The position numbers were made by a program, and so were the translations under genes. Below, piece by piece: positions 1 to 12,917 of a DNA stretch of 64,000 nucleotides. Each line of letters begins with the position of its first letter. Position 1 is the stretch's first letter. The notes under the pieces are model-generated. The model did no database searches, had not been told where the DNA came from, and saw only the letters and a program-made list of their open reading frames with translations. The DNA comes from Isoperla grammatica. Its lineage: Eukaryota > Arthropoda > Insecta > Plecoptera > Perlodidae. Location: assembly GCA_945910005.1 (NCBI GenBank), contig OX246746.1, positions 42,939,886-43,003,885 on the forward strand, read 5' to 3'.

Positions 1-240
1 CGCAAGGCTGTGTCTTTCCAGTTCCCAGCCCAACCTAGCGCCTAGGCCTACCTAGGCCTGGCTGGGTAGGCCTACCTGGGCCTAGGGTCTAGGCTGGGCC
101 TAGTACAAGTTGAATCTGTTATCTGTGCATACGTCCGCCGTAGCCCAGTTCCAAGCCCAGCCTAGCGCCTATAGGCCTACCTAGGCCTGGATATGCAAAG
201 CCTAGGCTTTAGAACGAATCTTAACACAAATAGGCCCACA
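1..240. repeat. AGGCCT-rich stretch with a ~45-bp direct duplication
   Basis: The stretch is crowded with AGGCCT/CCTAGG palindromes. A block of about 45 bases at 19-62 recurs at 145-190 with a few changes, including a 2-3 base insertion. This looks like local tandem duplication of a low-complexity sequence. No coding signal is visible. Confidence 0.6.
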
Positions 241-464
241 TGCAAACTATGTATTAAAAATTAAAATGCAATTAAAATATGTTCACTAATGTAGATGTTT
301 GGCCACAGGCAAGTGGTAAATAAAGAGATGACTAGTCTGGATACCTCCACATAACCTCACAATCATTTGTTTACTATGTGGCTAATGTGAAGTTTTAATT
401 TTAAGCGGAAGAGGATCTGCCGCTTAGTTTAACTGGCAGTTATTAAGATTTAAAGTCCAGTTTA

Positions 465-545
465 GTGATGGTGGAACACCAAACTAAATTAACTGACAGT
501 TAGCTAAATATAACTGACGCTTAACGTTTGGTGGAACTGGCCCTA
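465..545. mobile_element. Short palindromic MITE-like remnant
   Basis: Around 474-503 and 510-538 two blocks form an imperfect inverted repeat: GGAACACCAAACTAAATT on one side and TTAACGTTTGGTGGAAC on the other. The right edge ends in GGAACTGGCCC, a terminus style common in insect miniature elements. No target-site duplication is clear. It could also be a chance hairpin or a fragment of a larger element. Confidence 0.35.
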
Positions 546-712
546 AATCGATCTACAGTTATTTATAGAAGTATAATTTGACTTCATTCATACGTAGGCC
601 TATAGTTCCATACAGCAAACATTGCCTTATGGGCTCCCACCCTTGTTGGTGCATTACAGAATATCAGTGAATGCCGGGTTTGATGAAATTATGAGTATAG
701 GTCAGTAACACT

Positions 713-1001
713 GTTACCCCTAAATGGGAACGCAGAATGTCGACCTACAGAAAGTCAGCCCCACAGAAGTAAAAGGAAGCCGCTATCGAACAGTAGGCGC
801 GATACCTTTGGCGGTAAAGGTGATAAGATAACGCGCTATCAGTACACGGGTTAGGGGGTCATCAACTGTTGTGTTTATACAAGTTCACCTTTCGATACCT
901 TTGGCGGTAAGGCGATAAGATAACGCGATATCAGTACACCAATTAGGGGGATATCTACTGTCGAGTTTCTGCAGGTCGACTTTACGGGTACCCCTACTAA
1001 A
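713..1001. mobile_element. MITE-like element with imperfect terminal inverted repeats and an internal 93-bp duplication
   Basis: GTCGACCTACAGAAAGTC at 739-756 is matched at 963-980 by its reverse complement with 16 of 18 bases identical, and weaker complementarity extends outward. Between these arms a block starting CGATACCTTTGGCGGTAA at 800 is repeated from 893 with small changes, giving a 93-bp tandem pair. There is no coding capacity. The superfamily is not identified because no target duplication can be fixed. Confidence 0.5.
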
Positions 1002-1276
1002 TAGTCTGTTAAAGACGTTTACAATCTGGAAGGTAGTGTTTTATACTATAAATTCTTAAATACTAAATTAAATCCCAACTTTTTATTCGTCACTTAAACC
1101 TTGTTCAAAAAAACATATTCCTATTTTAGTAATGGAGAAGGTATAGATGTAAAATTTTTATAGGTGCACTAATTTGGTCCACTTGATGTTGAAGTTGAAG
1201 CATAGAACATAACAGAGACAGAGCGAAATATCATGACGAACTTGGAGCTTGATCACTTGAGATCTACTGTCACATC

Positions 1277-1351
1277 AACACAAACAAACATACCACAAAC
1301 AAACAAACAAACAAACAACTTAGCAAACAAACAAACAAACAAACAAACAAA
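1277..1351. repeat. (CAAA)n microsatellite
   Basis: CAAA tetranucleotide repeats with short interruptions. The leucine/cysteine/valine-rich frame read from the opposite strand here is an artefact of the repeat. A run of C at about 1491-1509 follows 140 bases downstream. Confidence 0.85.
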
Positions 1352-1668
1352 ACACTATTGAAATTATGATTGAAATCTCTATGTAGGAAGAAAGGAACTC
1401 CTAAGTTTTGTGTGACATAGGCCGACATAATAATATATAGAAAAAATTCAGAACCCGCTCTGTACATAATATCTAAATGTTTTTACCCTCGCCCCCCCCC
1501 CCCCCCCCCACCACGCCCCTCCAATGTTCCATCAAACCTAGGGGGAAAAAATAACTCCCCCACGGTTCTAAAGCAGCACTATCCCCTCTCGACTAACTTT
1601 GTTACTTGGGTCACCGTGAGTAAGGAATTATCTTCTTCGAACCCGGTGGTTGACTGAGTATTGATTGA

Positions 1669-1811
<143 letters not shown>

Positions 1812-1920
1812 ATTAGTCTATGGGCGAGGGGTTGATGAACGAACCTCACAGCTGCCGCAGACTAAGAATAGATATGGGGAATAGCCGGTAGGCTTGTCAC
1901 TGGTTATCCTACAGTAGTAA

Positions 1921-2304
1921 GGGTGTGTTCAAACTTGATTTTCGCCTGCTAACCACTAACCACTAACCACTACCTGCTACACACAAAACGCTAACAGCTT
2001 TGAGCACGCCACCTAGTATGCTAATACAAAGTTCATTGTTATCAATTATCTAATGGAAATAAATACGATAATAATACTTCCATACCTGGTTGGGTATTTT
2101 CCTAACCTAAAAGTATCAGCTGGGGATGGCTGGTACCAACCATCTTGGTTTAGTGGGTTAGTCTGTGTCGTAGTGTACACTTTCGGCCACTACCCACTAA
2201 CAACTAACAACTAGGCATTGGTCGCCTGCTAGTGACGTCACGTCATTTCTATTAGTGTAACTAAGCTTAGTCCACTACGAAAAATGTCAAGTTGGAACAC
2301 ACCC
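1921..2304. mobile_element. MITE with GGGTGTGTTC terminal inverted repeats
   Basis: The left end starts GGGTGTGTTCAAACTTGA and the right end is GTTGGAACACACCC, so about 17 of the first 18 bases pair as terminal inverted repeats. Inside each end are further related motifs (CCACTAACCACTAACC near 1960; CCACTACCCACTAAC near 2190). There is no open frame of interest. The GGGTGTGTT terminus resembles PIF/Harbinger miniature elements, but a TWA target duplication is not preserved on both sides, so the superfamily is a guess. Confidence 0.6.
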
Positions 2305-3367
2305 TCTGTTTTGCAAACTACGTTTCTAAATTGTGGATAACAGCTAACAAGTAGCTGGGTTAACTTGGGCCACTGTACTGTGTACTGTGTATTCCTAACG
2401 AAAAACAAAAAGTGTATGTTTCTGCTCTAGTACACACACAAAGGAATACTCGACTTGATATACAAATATGTAGATCATTTTGGGTACATTTCTATTATCT
2501 GAATCATATGTATTATTACATTAACAAAATACTGTGTCAGCCTGATTTCATTTATGAAATATGTGTACAAAATATATTTTAATAATTGAGTAAATACACA
2601 AATGTGACAAAAAAAAACAATGTTGATGTATTCTTGAGAATGCTATCCATTGCATTATATTATACTGATAGCGTATCAGTTTTAATTTAATTACTATATT
2701 TTCTTTAACAAATCTATAATGAAGGCCCACGCAACAAGGGATTACAATATTATTATTATTATCAAGCATATAATTATTTTCTCTTTATTACCATTATCAT
2801 TAATTTTATGCTGCTATTATTATTGTGTCAGAACCCGAAATGTAACACTGCAATGTTCAGTGCAATGTTTTCATTAATAGATGTTGCCAAGTCTCCTTAA
2901 AGCAAGAAAGTCTACCACATACAGCAATGAAAACTGTTTTTTCTACCCTTGCACTCTAAACGCATTTCTATGCAAAATTCAGAGAGCTTATGCAGTTTGT
3001 TTCTAGGCAATGGTTTAGAGCATAGAACACAGACGACGCTTCTCGTCCCAAAACCAGCGGGAAACGTGTTATCATTAGCTTCAAAACTTACAAGAGACAG
3101 TCCGTATGTATTTGCTGCAGACCAACTACATCATTGGCCGACCAAAGTATCTAAACTTAATTTATATGCATGTAGGCTATTTAGCAGGCACGAGTTTCAC
3201 GTAATGTGGTAAAATAAATTGCGTGACATATGGAATAGTTGCTAAAGAGAAATTAGTGTGGCTATTTAAATGCGGTCGCCTCGTTTTCTCAGGGTATAAA
3301 TGGGACGTAAAGAACAGCAACATAGTCTGACACAGCAACGTATGTCTAGTTTCTACTTTTATTGCGC
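2305..3367. other. AT-rich unique sequence, nothing identified
   Basis: Contains short reading frames on both strands (for example 2949-3212 on the plus strand) with no recognisable domain. I see no RNA gene and no repeat beyond short TTA runs near 2750 and 2815. Confidence 0.5.
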
Positions 3368-4199
3368 GTTTCCTTGCAAGGAGTAATGCCAGTTGGTGCT
3401 TGACTTCTTGCAATAGGCTCCCTCCACAACGTATACAAGTACTTGCTTCCTTGCAAGGAGTAATGCCAGTTGGTGCTTGACTTCTTGCAATAGGCTCCCT
3501 CCACAACGTATACAAGTACTTGCTTCCTTGCAAGGAGTAATGCCAGTTGGTGCTTGACTTCTTGCAATAGGCTCCCTCCACAACGTATACAAGTACTTGC
3601 TTCCTTGCAAGGAGTATTGCCAGTTGGTGCTTGACTTCTTGCAATAGGTTCTCTCCACAACGTATACAAGTACTTGCTTCCTTGCAAGGAGTATTGCCAG
3701 TTGGTGCTTGACTTCTTGCAATAGGCTCCCTCCACAACGTATACAAGTACTTGCTTCCTTGCAAGGAGTAATGCCAGTTGGTGCTTGACTTCTTGCAATA
3801 GGCTCCCTCCACAACGTATACAAGTACTTGCTTCCTTGCAAGGAGTAATGCCAGTTGGTGCTTGACTTCTTGCAATAGGTTCTCTCCACAACGTATACAA
3901 GTACTTGCTTCCTTGCAAGGAGTAATGCCAGTTGGTGCTTGACTTCTTGCAATAGGCTCCCTCCACAACGTATACAAGTACTTGCTTCCTTGCAAGGAGT
4001 AATGCCAGTTGGTGCTTGACTTCTTGCAATAGGCTCCCTCCACAACGTATACAAGTACTTGCTTCCTTGCAAGGAGTAATGCCAGTTGGTGCTTGACTTC
4101 TTGCAATAGGCTCCCTCCACAACGATTACAAGTACTTGCTTCCTTGCAAGGAGTATTGCCAGTTGGTGCTTGACCTCTTGCAATAGGCTCCCTCCAGAC
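3368..4199. repeat. 77-bp minisatellite, about 10.8 copies
   Basis: Successive CCTTGCAAGG palindromes lie exactly 77 bases apart (3372, 3449, 3526 and so on). Units differ at only a few sites, such as GTAATG versus GTATTG and GGCTCC versus GGTTCT, which points to recent or homogenised amplification. Because 77 is not a multiple of 3 and the unit lacks stops on the minus strand, all three minus frames stay open and give spurious proteins of 258-349 residues. These cycle through the same 77-codon translation and have no recognisable fold. Confidence 0.95.
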
Positions 4200-7100
4200 G
4201 AGTTGACTTGTTCCATTGTACCACAATGGTCAGTCACGGTGGCAAAGCTCTCGAGAAAAGTGTTTTCTAACGTCTTTGTCCACAATGATTGATTGTCACA
4301 CTTAGGGTTCACTTTCCGTAATTACCCCAATATCGCCAGTGTTTTCCGTTTATTGCTTCATTACTACACTATACACGCATAGTGGCTTTTCCGGGGGTCT
4401 GTTCCCTGTCAGACGGCCTTAATTCTACACAGTCCCCTTTCCATTTACGCGGCTATGGCTTCCTTGAAGGCCTATATAATAGTAAATAGTGCCATTTCTT
4501 TCTTTAATAAGTTTGTTCAGGTAAATTGCAGAAGCGAAGAGACGAACAACTCACATTATTAACAATAGATTATCTCTAAACAAGGAAAAGTGGCTAATAA
4601 AAATTTTGCATTTTTACTAGGCACATGAAAAAAGTTTGTTCATGCAAAATATGACTCTGTGGTTAAAACAACCTCCAACTTCTCTACTACTCTTTCATCC
4701 GAAACTATCCTCGGTTCTAAAATCATAGGTTGCAAAGCTGTTCTCGCTTCGAGTACAGTTTTGTTTCATGGTAAACAGCTTACCACGGTGAACTGACTAC
4801 GTTTCTATTGTCTTATTTGTGTGGGGATATGCTTCAGAATCATGTCAGAATGTTATCAAACAAAGTGTAGCATGACTGGTGTTTATATGATTTGAATACG
4901 CGGAGGAAGACAAGTACGAAAAACATGTTGTATGTTTTCTGAATTCAATACCATAGCAAATGGTTAAACAACTGCCCGCTAATGTGTAACTATTTATAAA
5001 GTTATAACTCTGTTCTGCATACACAACTTTTCGATACAATGAAGAAAATGAAACCCTATATAATAAAGACTAATACTTGGGCAATTTTTGACTATTGAAT
5101 TATACTTAATTCATGTCAACTAAGCAGTATCACATACCTTTTTGCTGATGACTGGTTTCTTATTTTCATACATAGGCAAAAATATGAAAGTTGATCAGTA
5201 TTTGCAAGGTGATTATGTTAATTTTCTTACGCACTGACTAACGAAGGAGGATAGATTTCAAATGCTGTAAAAACGAAAATAGTTCCTACATCTTCACCTT
5301 TGAATGTTGACCATAACTCACGCAACGGAGCAATAACATTATCAGTTGAGTGTTTGCATAACATCGTTTATCAAAGCTCCTCTAAGATGTTGATTGAACT
5401 TCTTGGCATGAGATAAGAGTAGTGTTATGTCTCATGCGTATCTAGGTATTGAAGCTATTCATGCGCGGTAGGTCTAGTATGAGTAGGATACGACCATACA
5501 CGATTTAATACTTTTAATTTGAAAGCCATTTGAACACAGAACACTTACACACAAGTAAACCAACGTTGAGATATTATTAGATAAATAAATTTAAAAACAA
5601 AACAATTACGCAACAAACGAACTTCAAAGAAAATGTGTATCGGAATAGATATTTTACCACATAATTAGCCAATCTTCAATTATAAACTAAAGTTCAATTA
5701 AAATCTATTGTATACACAAGTATATCCACAACTCCGAATGAAAGACACAATAAATTTTATGCACTCATAGAATAACGTTATACTTTTGCGGTTCAGTTGT
5801 TGGTCTAAATGTACAATGTAGAAGATCTGTCTGTGCAAACATCGAACAAATAAAAGGGAAAAACAAAAAATGAACAAAATAAACTAATAATAAAATCGAT
5901 ACACATATTCAGATAGTTTTGTGATTGTATGTCATCACAATAATTTATTTTAGTCTTAATTGATTTACCTCTTACCTAAACCGCAATTAACTTATGAAAG
6001 TAGATGAGATGAGATACGCGTAATTATTTCTCAATTGTTAAATTGCACATTTATTCTCAATCTATAGTTTTATTCAATAATCTTTGAAATCATTACCACA
6101 TTCTCTTCTGTTCATTCACTAATTATTGTCTGAGAGTTTTTTCATGATTTCAAAGTGTGCTCGAATGAGTCCGCAGTCAAGTTTACTCAGCCCTTTCCTT
6201 AGTCTCTTGTGTCAGTACGGCACTTAGATACGGACAATCACTAACCGTACACATTCCAACGACCAACACAAGTTACAGCAATTGTTTATTCTGATAAAAC
6301 GCTGCATTTTTATCACCGTACATGTTACGTAAATAGGCGAGCATTTCCTGCGACTAGCGCCACCGGTTAGCGTAAACCCCCCTCCCCCTCCCCTCTGCCC
6401 AGTGCTCACCCCCTCCAACTACTCGTTTTAAAAGACATTACTTTATATAAACGGCAATAAAATGGTTTTATTAGTTTCCGTGATACTAGTACACTGTGCC
6501 ATCTAGCGAGCTGTTTCAGAACTGGCTGCTCTACACCGTAGCAAACAATGAATACTAACACACAAGTGATGGGGCTAGATATAGATCATTGATAGAAGAA
6601 TAATAGTAATTACAATATGATTATTCCCTATTCTGAAGAGGTTTTCTCCTTAATTCAACACCATTTTATTAGTAGTTGTTTGTGAATATAATGAAATATA
6701 TTCTACTCATTTGAATGTTTTCTATGTTATTGTTTCTGACGAGTCAACTTGTTCTCAGTAACACGTACGCCTGCCTCAGAATGTCTCTTCACGCTCCTCA
6801 ATCTGTTTTCAGATCGTGGTATTTCTGTACACAACCTGTCTTTTAACGAAAACCCATAAAGGCATAAACCCAATAAAAAAAATAACACTGCACTGAAGAC
6901 CGGTCATTCACTGTAAAACCAATACGTTCCATCGAAAGAAATGGAAAAGGTTATACCTACTTTAACCTATTTCGTTTCATAAATACCTGTAATAAAACCG
7001 ACACCTTTCACTATTGCTCCAGAAAAACACAATTGACAACAAGGTAAGGAAAAAAACGAAAGGGTTAAACCAGAAAAAACAATCACGGTTTGAAGATTTC

Positions 7101-9275
7101 ACTTTCGTTGGTGTTAGTTTAACGCGTGGTGGGTGAAGACCAAGGTCGCATTCTGTCCTGGTCTCCAATTTATCCGAGTTAACCTTCAGCATAACCTTGG
7201 ATTAAACACTCAACACATTCAAGCCATCTTGAAAATCAAACCGTTCACTAAGGTAAGTCACCGTGTTATAGCCTCAAACAAGTCAAAACACGTTTGTATC
7301 AATTGCCTCATATTTGCAGGGTAATAAATTGTCAGGTGCTTGAAAACGTGCTATGTAAGTTAAACATCCGAGATAAGTAAATACTTTGGAAACAATGTTA
7401 TTCTTTTATGAAGACATCTTGAGCATTGAATATCGAAAGGACACCGCATATACACATTTCCGACGGTAAAATAGAGTCAGAGAACTATATAGACATAGTA
7501 AATTGAGACAATGGCCGAGTTAGCCATATAACCGCACGCCTCCACGATTTACTGGAGGACATATTTCCTCCCCCGTCCCCCCTTACGCCCTTCTAGCTGT
7601 TAGCGTCGGCTCGGGTATCTATGCGCTCTCCTGGGTGATGGCTCGACAGACAACTCGTCCTGAGGGATCTGCTATAGTTCACCCCAAGAACACGGGGCCA
7701 TATCACCCTGTTGTAGTGTTACACCCGTAATATTACTTGCTGGGAACATTCTAAATATCTCGGACAAAACATTCTAATCATAATAATAATAATAATAATG
7801 AGTATTATTATTATTAGATAAGATGGCTCAGTCAGACTTGACCATTTTTAAACATACATCGCCCACTGCCACAATAACTGATAAAGTGACGGATTTTAAT
7901 ATGAAATGTTTTTTGTACTTGTCAGTCTTCACAGATAAATAATTGTGATATTATTACACTTCATATTCTAACCAAAAATTTCCAGTAAACTAAGTTTTTA
8001 TTAGTATTGCCATAGGAATTATTATTATCATTATTAATGCCAATATAGATGAATATTTGTCCGATAGAAAACGATGTTGTAATTTTCGGAAGAGCTCTTC
8101 AAGTCAAATTAGCCAACTATAGACACAAAGATGTAATGATGGTTGTGTATCGACTCCTAATATCGGTAAAAGCCGCCAGTGTGAAGACAGAAGTAGCTTT
8201 GGACCCAACTATAGGCAGAGGCTGTCATTGGTTCCTCCATAAGGTTGTCTAGTCTATGGTGATAGCTGCAGTCGCCATAGCAACAACCAACAACGACCCC
8301 CTTCCCTCCCTTGCAGCATTGCATTTAATTGTGAAATATGTTGAGAGAGGCCCGCCGAGGTCCCAGCTGAACTAACGCCGCGGAGGTGTGGGTTTATCTC
8401 CATCTTCAATAAATTTCTTGAATTCGGTGCTTGAACACGTCTCAACGGACAGTCGGACCTGCACCTGTTCTTAAACATTACCTTCAAATAACATCAATTA
8501 TTCTATCACTTCTTATACGATCAAAACACAAATGTTTGTGTTTTTATTTTATTCCAAAGGGGTTTCCTCCCTGTTTTATGGTAACTTATCACTTCAAGAA
8601 AATCCGCCATGATAGAAACTTAAACAAGAGACAGCTGCATCATTCCATTTTTATTGTATTCAGTTATAAAACTTATATCTACGCATTATACAAAATACAA
8701 TAACGAAAGATGGCTGCTGGAATGTAGAAGTATAGGCAAACTAGAACTAAATATATCCAACAATAATTACAAGAGAAATAATATTGTTGTAGATGAGAAA
8801 TTTAAATATGTTAAATTAAATATAAAATAAATATAAGAAAGAAAAAGTCAAGTGATATTCTAAAACTTAAGGAACACACACAAAATGTGAATAGAGGCAT
8901 TTAGATGTTGATAGTGAAAAGGGGAGTGGGGAGGAATAAAAGATTAACACCTAAACAATACATGTTATGAAATGCAACCAGTCCTGGGCTACTGAATGAT
9001 GCTAAACGTAATTGCAGATAGATTGATGAGTACTAGACCACCCGATTAAATAACGTTGCCAATAAAGATAAATCACTGCATGTTTACTGACGAACTATAT
9101 TACAATTGAGGAATAATTATGACAAACACGTTTTAGCCTCGGTGCAAGAACAATTCTCAAGCTACCGTCGGCCTACACGTTTACTGATCCCCTAAATGCG
9201 TGAACGGAAACAATTAAAAGCAGAACACTAACCTGGCACCAAATAAATTATATAGGCCATATAGACAACTTGATA
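4200..9275. other. AT-rich unique sequence, no gene recognised
   Basis: Reading frames are short (under 95 codons) and resemble nothing I know. A short inverted microsatellite, (AAT)n followed by (ATT)n, lies at about 7780-7817. A C-rich patch occurs at 6375-6415. No tRNA, rRNA or tandem array is visible. Exons of a spliced gene cannot be excluded from sequence reading alone. Confidence 0.4.
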
Positions 9276-9500
9276 TTGATTTGTTGATTGATTATTTGGT
9301 GTTAAACGCCGTACTCGGCCCCAGGACGTTGGGGAGAGAGATTGGAGAAAAGGGACAAGTAGGAGGAAGAAGAAGAAGCATTAGATTTGAAGGGGTAAAT
9401 GGTAGCTAGGCAAAAAGGAGGACCTCATGTCGTCGCCTCTTACGATCGTCAGTTCACTCTAGGGCAAATTCTACCCCAGGCCCAGACGGGGATATTTTGA
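9276..9500 (-). mobile_element. SINE-like retroposon with conserved metazoan motif blocks and an (AATC)n-type tail
   Basis: Read on the minus strand, the piece begins near 9500 with a GGGGTAGAATT block, continues through CGTAAGAGGCGAC, and ends with GAGTACGGCGTTTAAC followed by an AATCAATCAACAAATCAA tail. These blocks, in this order with a short tetranucleotide tail, recur in abundant invertebrate SINE families (recalled from family knowledge). The middle contains a purine-rich AGGAGGAAGAAGAAG stretch. It is non-coding; the 5' tRNA-like head is not evident, so it may be truncated. Confidence 0.55.
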
Positions 9501-9659
9501 TCTGTAATTATGGGTTGTTGCAAAGCTTTGGTATAGATAGGGCATACAAATATGGATTAATCGTTTCATTGACTGGACATGAAAGATCAGGATATCTGAT
9601 CGAAAGTGATGTGTAAACCCGGAAGTGAAAATTATTTTCGCAGGTCCCGAAATTTTTAA

Positions 9660-9778
9660 GATGATATAAGTTTATACTTTATACTATATACTATACTTTA
9701 TATTATACTTACTACTTTATATTACTACTTTATACTTTATATTATACTTTATATTATATTATAGTTTATATTTATACT
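9660..9778. repeat. Degenerate TTTATACTA-type AT repeat
   Basis: Irregular repeats of TTTATACT and TATATT motifs over about 120 bases. Low complexity, probably slippage-derived. Confidence 0.7.
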
Positions 9779-10639
9779 CCGTGGAAGCAAAGTTTCATTA
9801 TATATATTCTATATTTGACATATTTCGTACACTCCACTCGAATGTACTGATAGGTCAATTGGATTTTTCCTAGGGCATTAGAAGTGAATAGAAATTCTAA
9901 CTACGGAAATATAAATTATGTAAATTAGAATGGAATTAATATGTATGAATTAACATATGTATGTAATATTCATTGTGGCAAATGATGCTTATTAGTAATA
10001 AACAAATACAAGATTATATTAGCTAGAATTGCATTTATTTTAGCACATAAAAGATAAAATAAGATATATGCCTACATTTATGAATTGAATGTAACAAGCA
10101 GTCCAGAATTGTTGAATTAAAAGTTATAAACCGGCTGATTGGCGCGTCAGAAGCTTGTATAGGCCTCCTACTATATACAATAATGTTTACAGTTCACTAT
10201 CAAACGTCATGCCCTCAGTTTATTAAAAATGTTTAACTGGTTATTATAGTAACAATTGTTAGGATTTTTTTAAAAAATATTTATTGAAAAACTATCGTAA
10301 TGATTTGTTATAATAATGGTCAGTTAAATATACTTATTACAATTTCTTTAGATCAGTGCTTTACCTCGTTAGTTCCGAAAAATGACCAGCCGTTATTTTA
10401 TAAAGAACAAGAACAAGAAAATGTCCAGGACGCTTGTTTTCCACTAATGGCTGTTCTCTCAAATGCCTCTCTCAGGACCTTTTGCCTTAGTTTGTTTCGC
10501 TGTTCTGTTGTAACCAAGTTTAATAATAGTGCAAGTCTGCTTTCATCGGCAATTTCACCAGAGCTAGAAACTTTATTAAAGCACACACGTGCTATCTTTC
10601 AACATACTGGTCCCAGGATAAGACACGCGAAAAGCTCTG
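9779..10639. other. AT-rich sequence ahead of the 52-bp array
   Basis: A plus-strand frame beginning at 10300 runs into the array. Its first ~110 codons are unique and match nothing I recognise. A 62-codon minus-strand frame (10586 to 10398) is less AT-biased than its surroundings and could be an exon or a decayed transposon fragment. Neither has a recognisable motif. Confidence 0.3.
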
Positions 10640-12518
10640 ACGACAACAATCATTGGGTTTACTGTTTATATCATACTATACTTGCAAGATGCGACAAGAA
10701 ATCATTGGGTTTACTGTTTATATCATACTATACTTGCAAGATGCGACAAGCAATCGTTGGGTTTACTGTTTATATCATACTTTACTTGCAAGATGCGACA
10801 AGCAATTACAAGGTTTATTGTTTATATCATACTATACTTGCAAGATGCGACAAGCAATTACAAGGTTTATTGTTTATATCATACTATACTTGCAAGATGC
10901 GACAAGCAATCGTTGGGTTTACTGTTTATATCATACTTTACTTGCAAGATGCGACAAGCAATCACTGGGTTTACTGTTTATATCATACTATACTTGCAAG
11001 ATGCGGCAAGCAATCATTGGGTTTACTGTTTATATCATACTATACTTGCAAGATGCGACAAGCAATCGTTGGGTTTACTGTTTATATCATACTTTACTTG
11101 CAAGATGCGACAAGCAATCACTGGGTTTACTGTTTATATCATACTATACTTGCAAGATGCGACAAGCAATCGTTGGGTTTACTGTTTATATCATACTATA
11201 CTTGCAAGATGTGACAAGCAATCATTGGGTTTACTGTTTATATCATACTATACTTGCAAGATGCGACAAGCAATCACTGGGTTTACTGTTTATATCATAC
11301 TATACTTGCAAGATGCGACAAGCAATCGTTGGGTTTATTGTTTATATCATACTATACTTGCAAGATGCGACAAGCAATCGTTGGGTTTACTGTTTATATC
11401 ATACTATACTTGCAAGATGCGACAAGCAATCATGTGGTTTACTCTTTATATCATACTATACTTGCAAGATGCGACAAGCAATCATTGGGTTTACTGTTTA
11501 TATCATACTATACTTGCAAGATGCGACAAGCAATCATTGGGTTTACTGTTTATATCATACTATACTTGCAAGATGCGACAAGCAATCATTGGGTTTACTG
11601 TTTATATCATACTATACTTGCAAGATGCGACAAGCAATCATGTGGTTTACTCTTTATATCATACTATACTTGCAAGATGCGACAAGCAATCATTGGGTTT
11701 ACTGTTTATATCATACTATACTTGCAAGATGCGGCAAGCAATCATTGGGTTTACTGTTTATATCATACTTTACTTGCAAGATGCGACAAGCAATTACAAG
11801 GTTTATTGTTTATATCATACTATACTTGCAAGATGCGACAAGCAATTACAAGGTTTATTGTTTATATCATACTATACTTGCAAGATGCGACAAGCAATCG
11901 TTGGGTTTATTGTTTATATCATACTATACTTGCAAGATGCGACAAGCAATCGTTGGGTTTACTGTTTATATCATACTATACTTGCAAGATGCGACAAGCA
12001 ATCATGTGGTTTACTCTTTATATCATACTATACTTGCAAGATGCGACAAGCAATCATTGGGTTTACTGTTTATATCATACTATACTTGCAAGATGCGACA
12101 AGCAATCATGTGGTTTACTCTTTATATCATACTATACTTGCAAGATGCGACAAGCAATCGTTGGGTTTACTGTTTATATCATACTATACTTGCAAGATGC
12201 GACAAGCAATCATGTGGTTTACTCTTTATATCATACTATACTTGCAAGATGCGACAAGCAATCATTGGGTTTACTGTTTATATCATACTATACTTGCAAG
12301 ATGCGGCAAGCAATCATTGAGTTTACTGTTTATATCATACTATACTTGCAAGATGCGGCAAGCAATCATTGAGTTTACTGTTTATATCATACTATACTTG
12401 CAAGATGCGACAAGCAATCATTGGGTTTACTGTTTATATCATACTATACTTGCAAGATGCGGCAAGCAATCATTGGGTTTACTGTTTATATCATACTATA
12501 CTTGCAAGATGCGACAAA
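10640..12518. repeat. 52-bp minisatellite, about 36 copies
   Basis: The anchor GCGACAAG recurs every 52 bases (10691, 10743, 10795). Units come in a few types that differ in one block: CAATCATTGGG, CAATCGTTGGG, CAATCACTGGG, CAATTACAAGG and CAATCATGTGG. The types recur in groups (for example CAATTACAAGG pairs near 10800-10860 and again near 11790-11850), so multi-unit blocks were copied. The unit has no stop in any plus frame and 52 is not a multiple of 3, so three overlapping frames of up to 647 codons result. I do not regard them as genes. Confidence 0.95.
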
Positions 12519-12772
12519 CAACCGACAATGCAGTCTACTGTTCGATTAGCAACTCTATTTCATTTTGTTTTTGTGCAGCCCTAGGAAAGACCAATAAATG
12601 GATCCACAAGGTTACAAGGAAATGAACCTTCAACATGTCCCATTTTAAAACTCATTTGGTTATAATTATCATAAATAATTGAAGCCCAATGTTTGGATGA
12701 CAACGGTCATAGTTCACAGTTCATAGTTGAAACGGAACATGATCGTTTCTATACCTTGAGAGTTATGCTACG

Positions 12773-12917
12773 TTTACAGCTACGCGTTGCGAGCGAAGCG
12801 AGGGCGCGAGCTCCAATCAGCGGCCGAGTATCATGCAAAGAAGTTAATAGTTTCACACAAACTCGGCCACTGATTGGAGCTCGCGCCTTCGCTTCGCTCG
12901 CAACGCGTAGCTGTAAA
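12773..12917. mobile_element. Near-perfect 57-bp inverted repeat with 31-bp spacer (foldback/MITE)
   Basis: The left arm 12773-12829 starts TTTACAGCTACGCGTTGCG. The right arm 12861-12917 is its reverse complement with about two mismatches. The arms are GC-rich inside an AT-rich setting and contain repeated GAGCGAAGCGAG. Transcribed, it would make a long stable hairpin. Frames open on both strands (12693-13085 plus, 12749-13018 minus) simply reflect the palindrome. Confidence 0.8.

Noticed and set aside
10398..10586. Minus-strand coding exon
   Set aside because: Codon content looks somewhat protein-like but there is no recognisable motif or clear splice context; not enough to call.
10300..12625. 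Overlapping plus-strand frames of 304, 372, 555 and 647 codons as genes for a repetitive protein
   Set aside because: All three frames are open simultaneously because the 52-bp unit has no stops and is not a multiple of three; the frames translate the same cycle.
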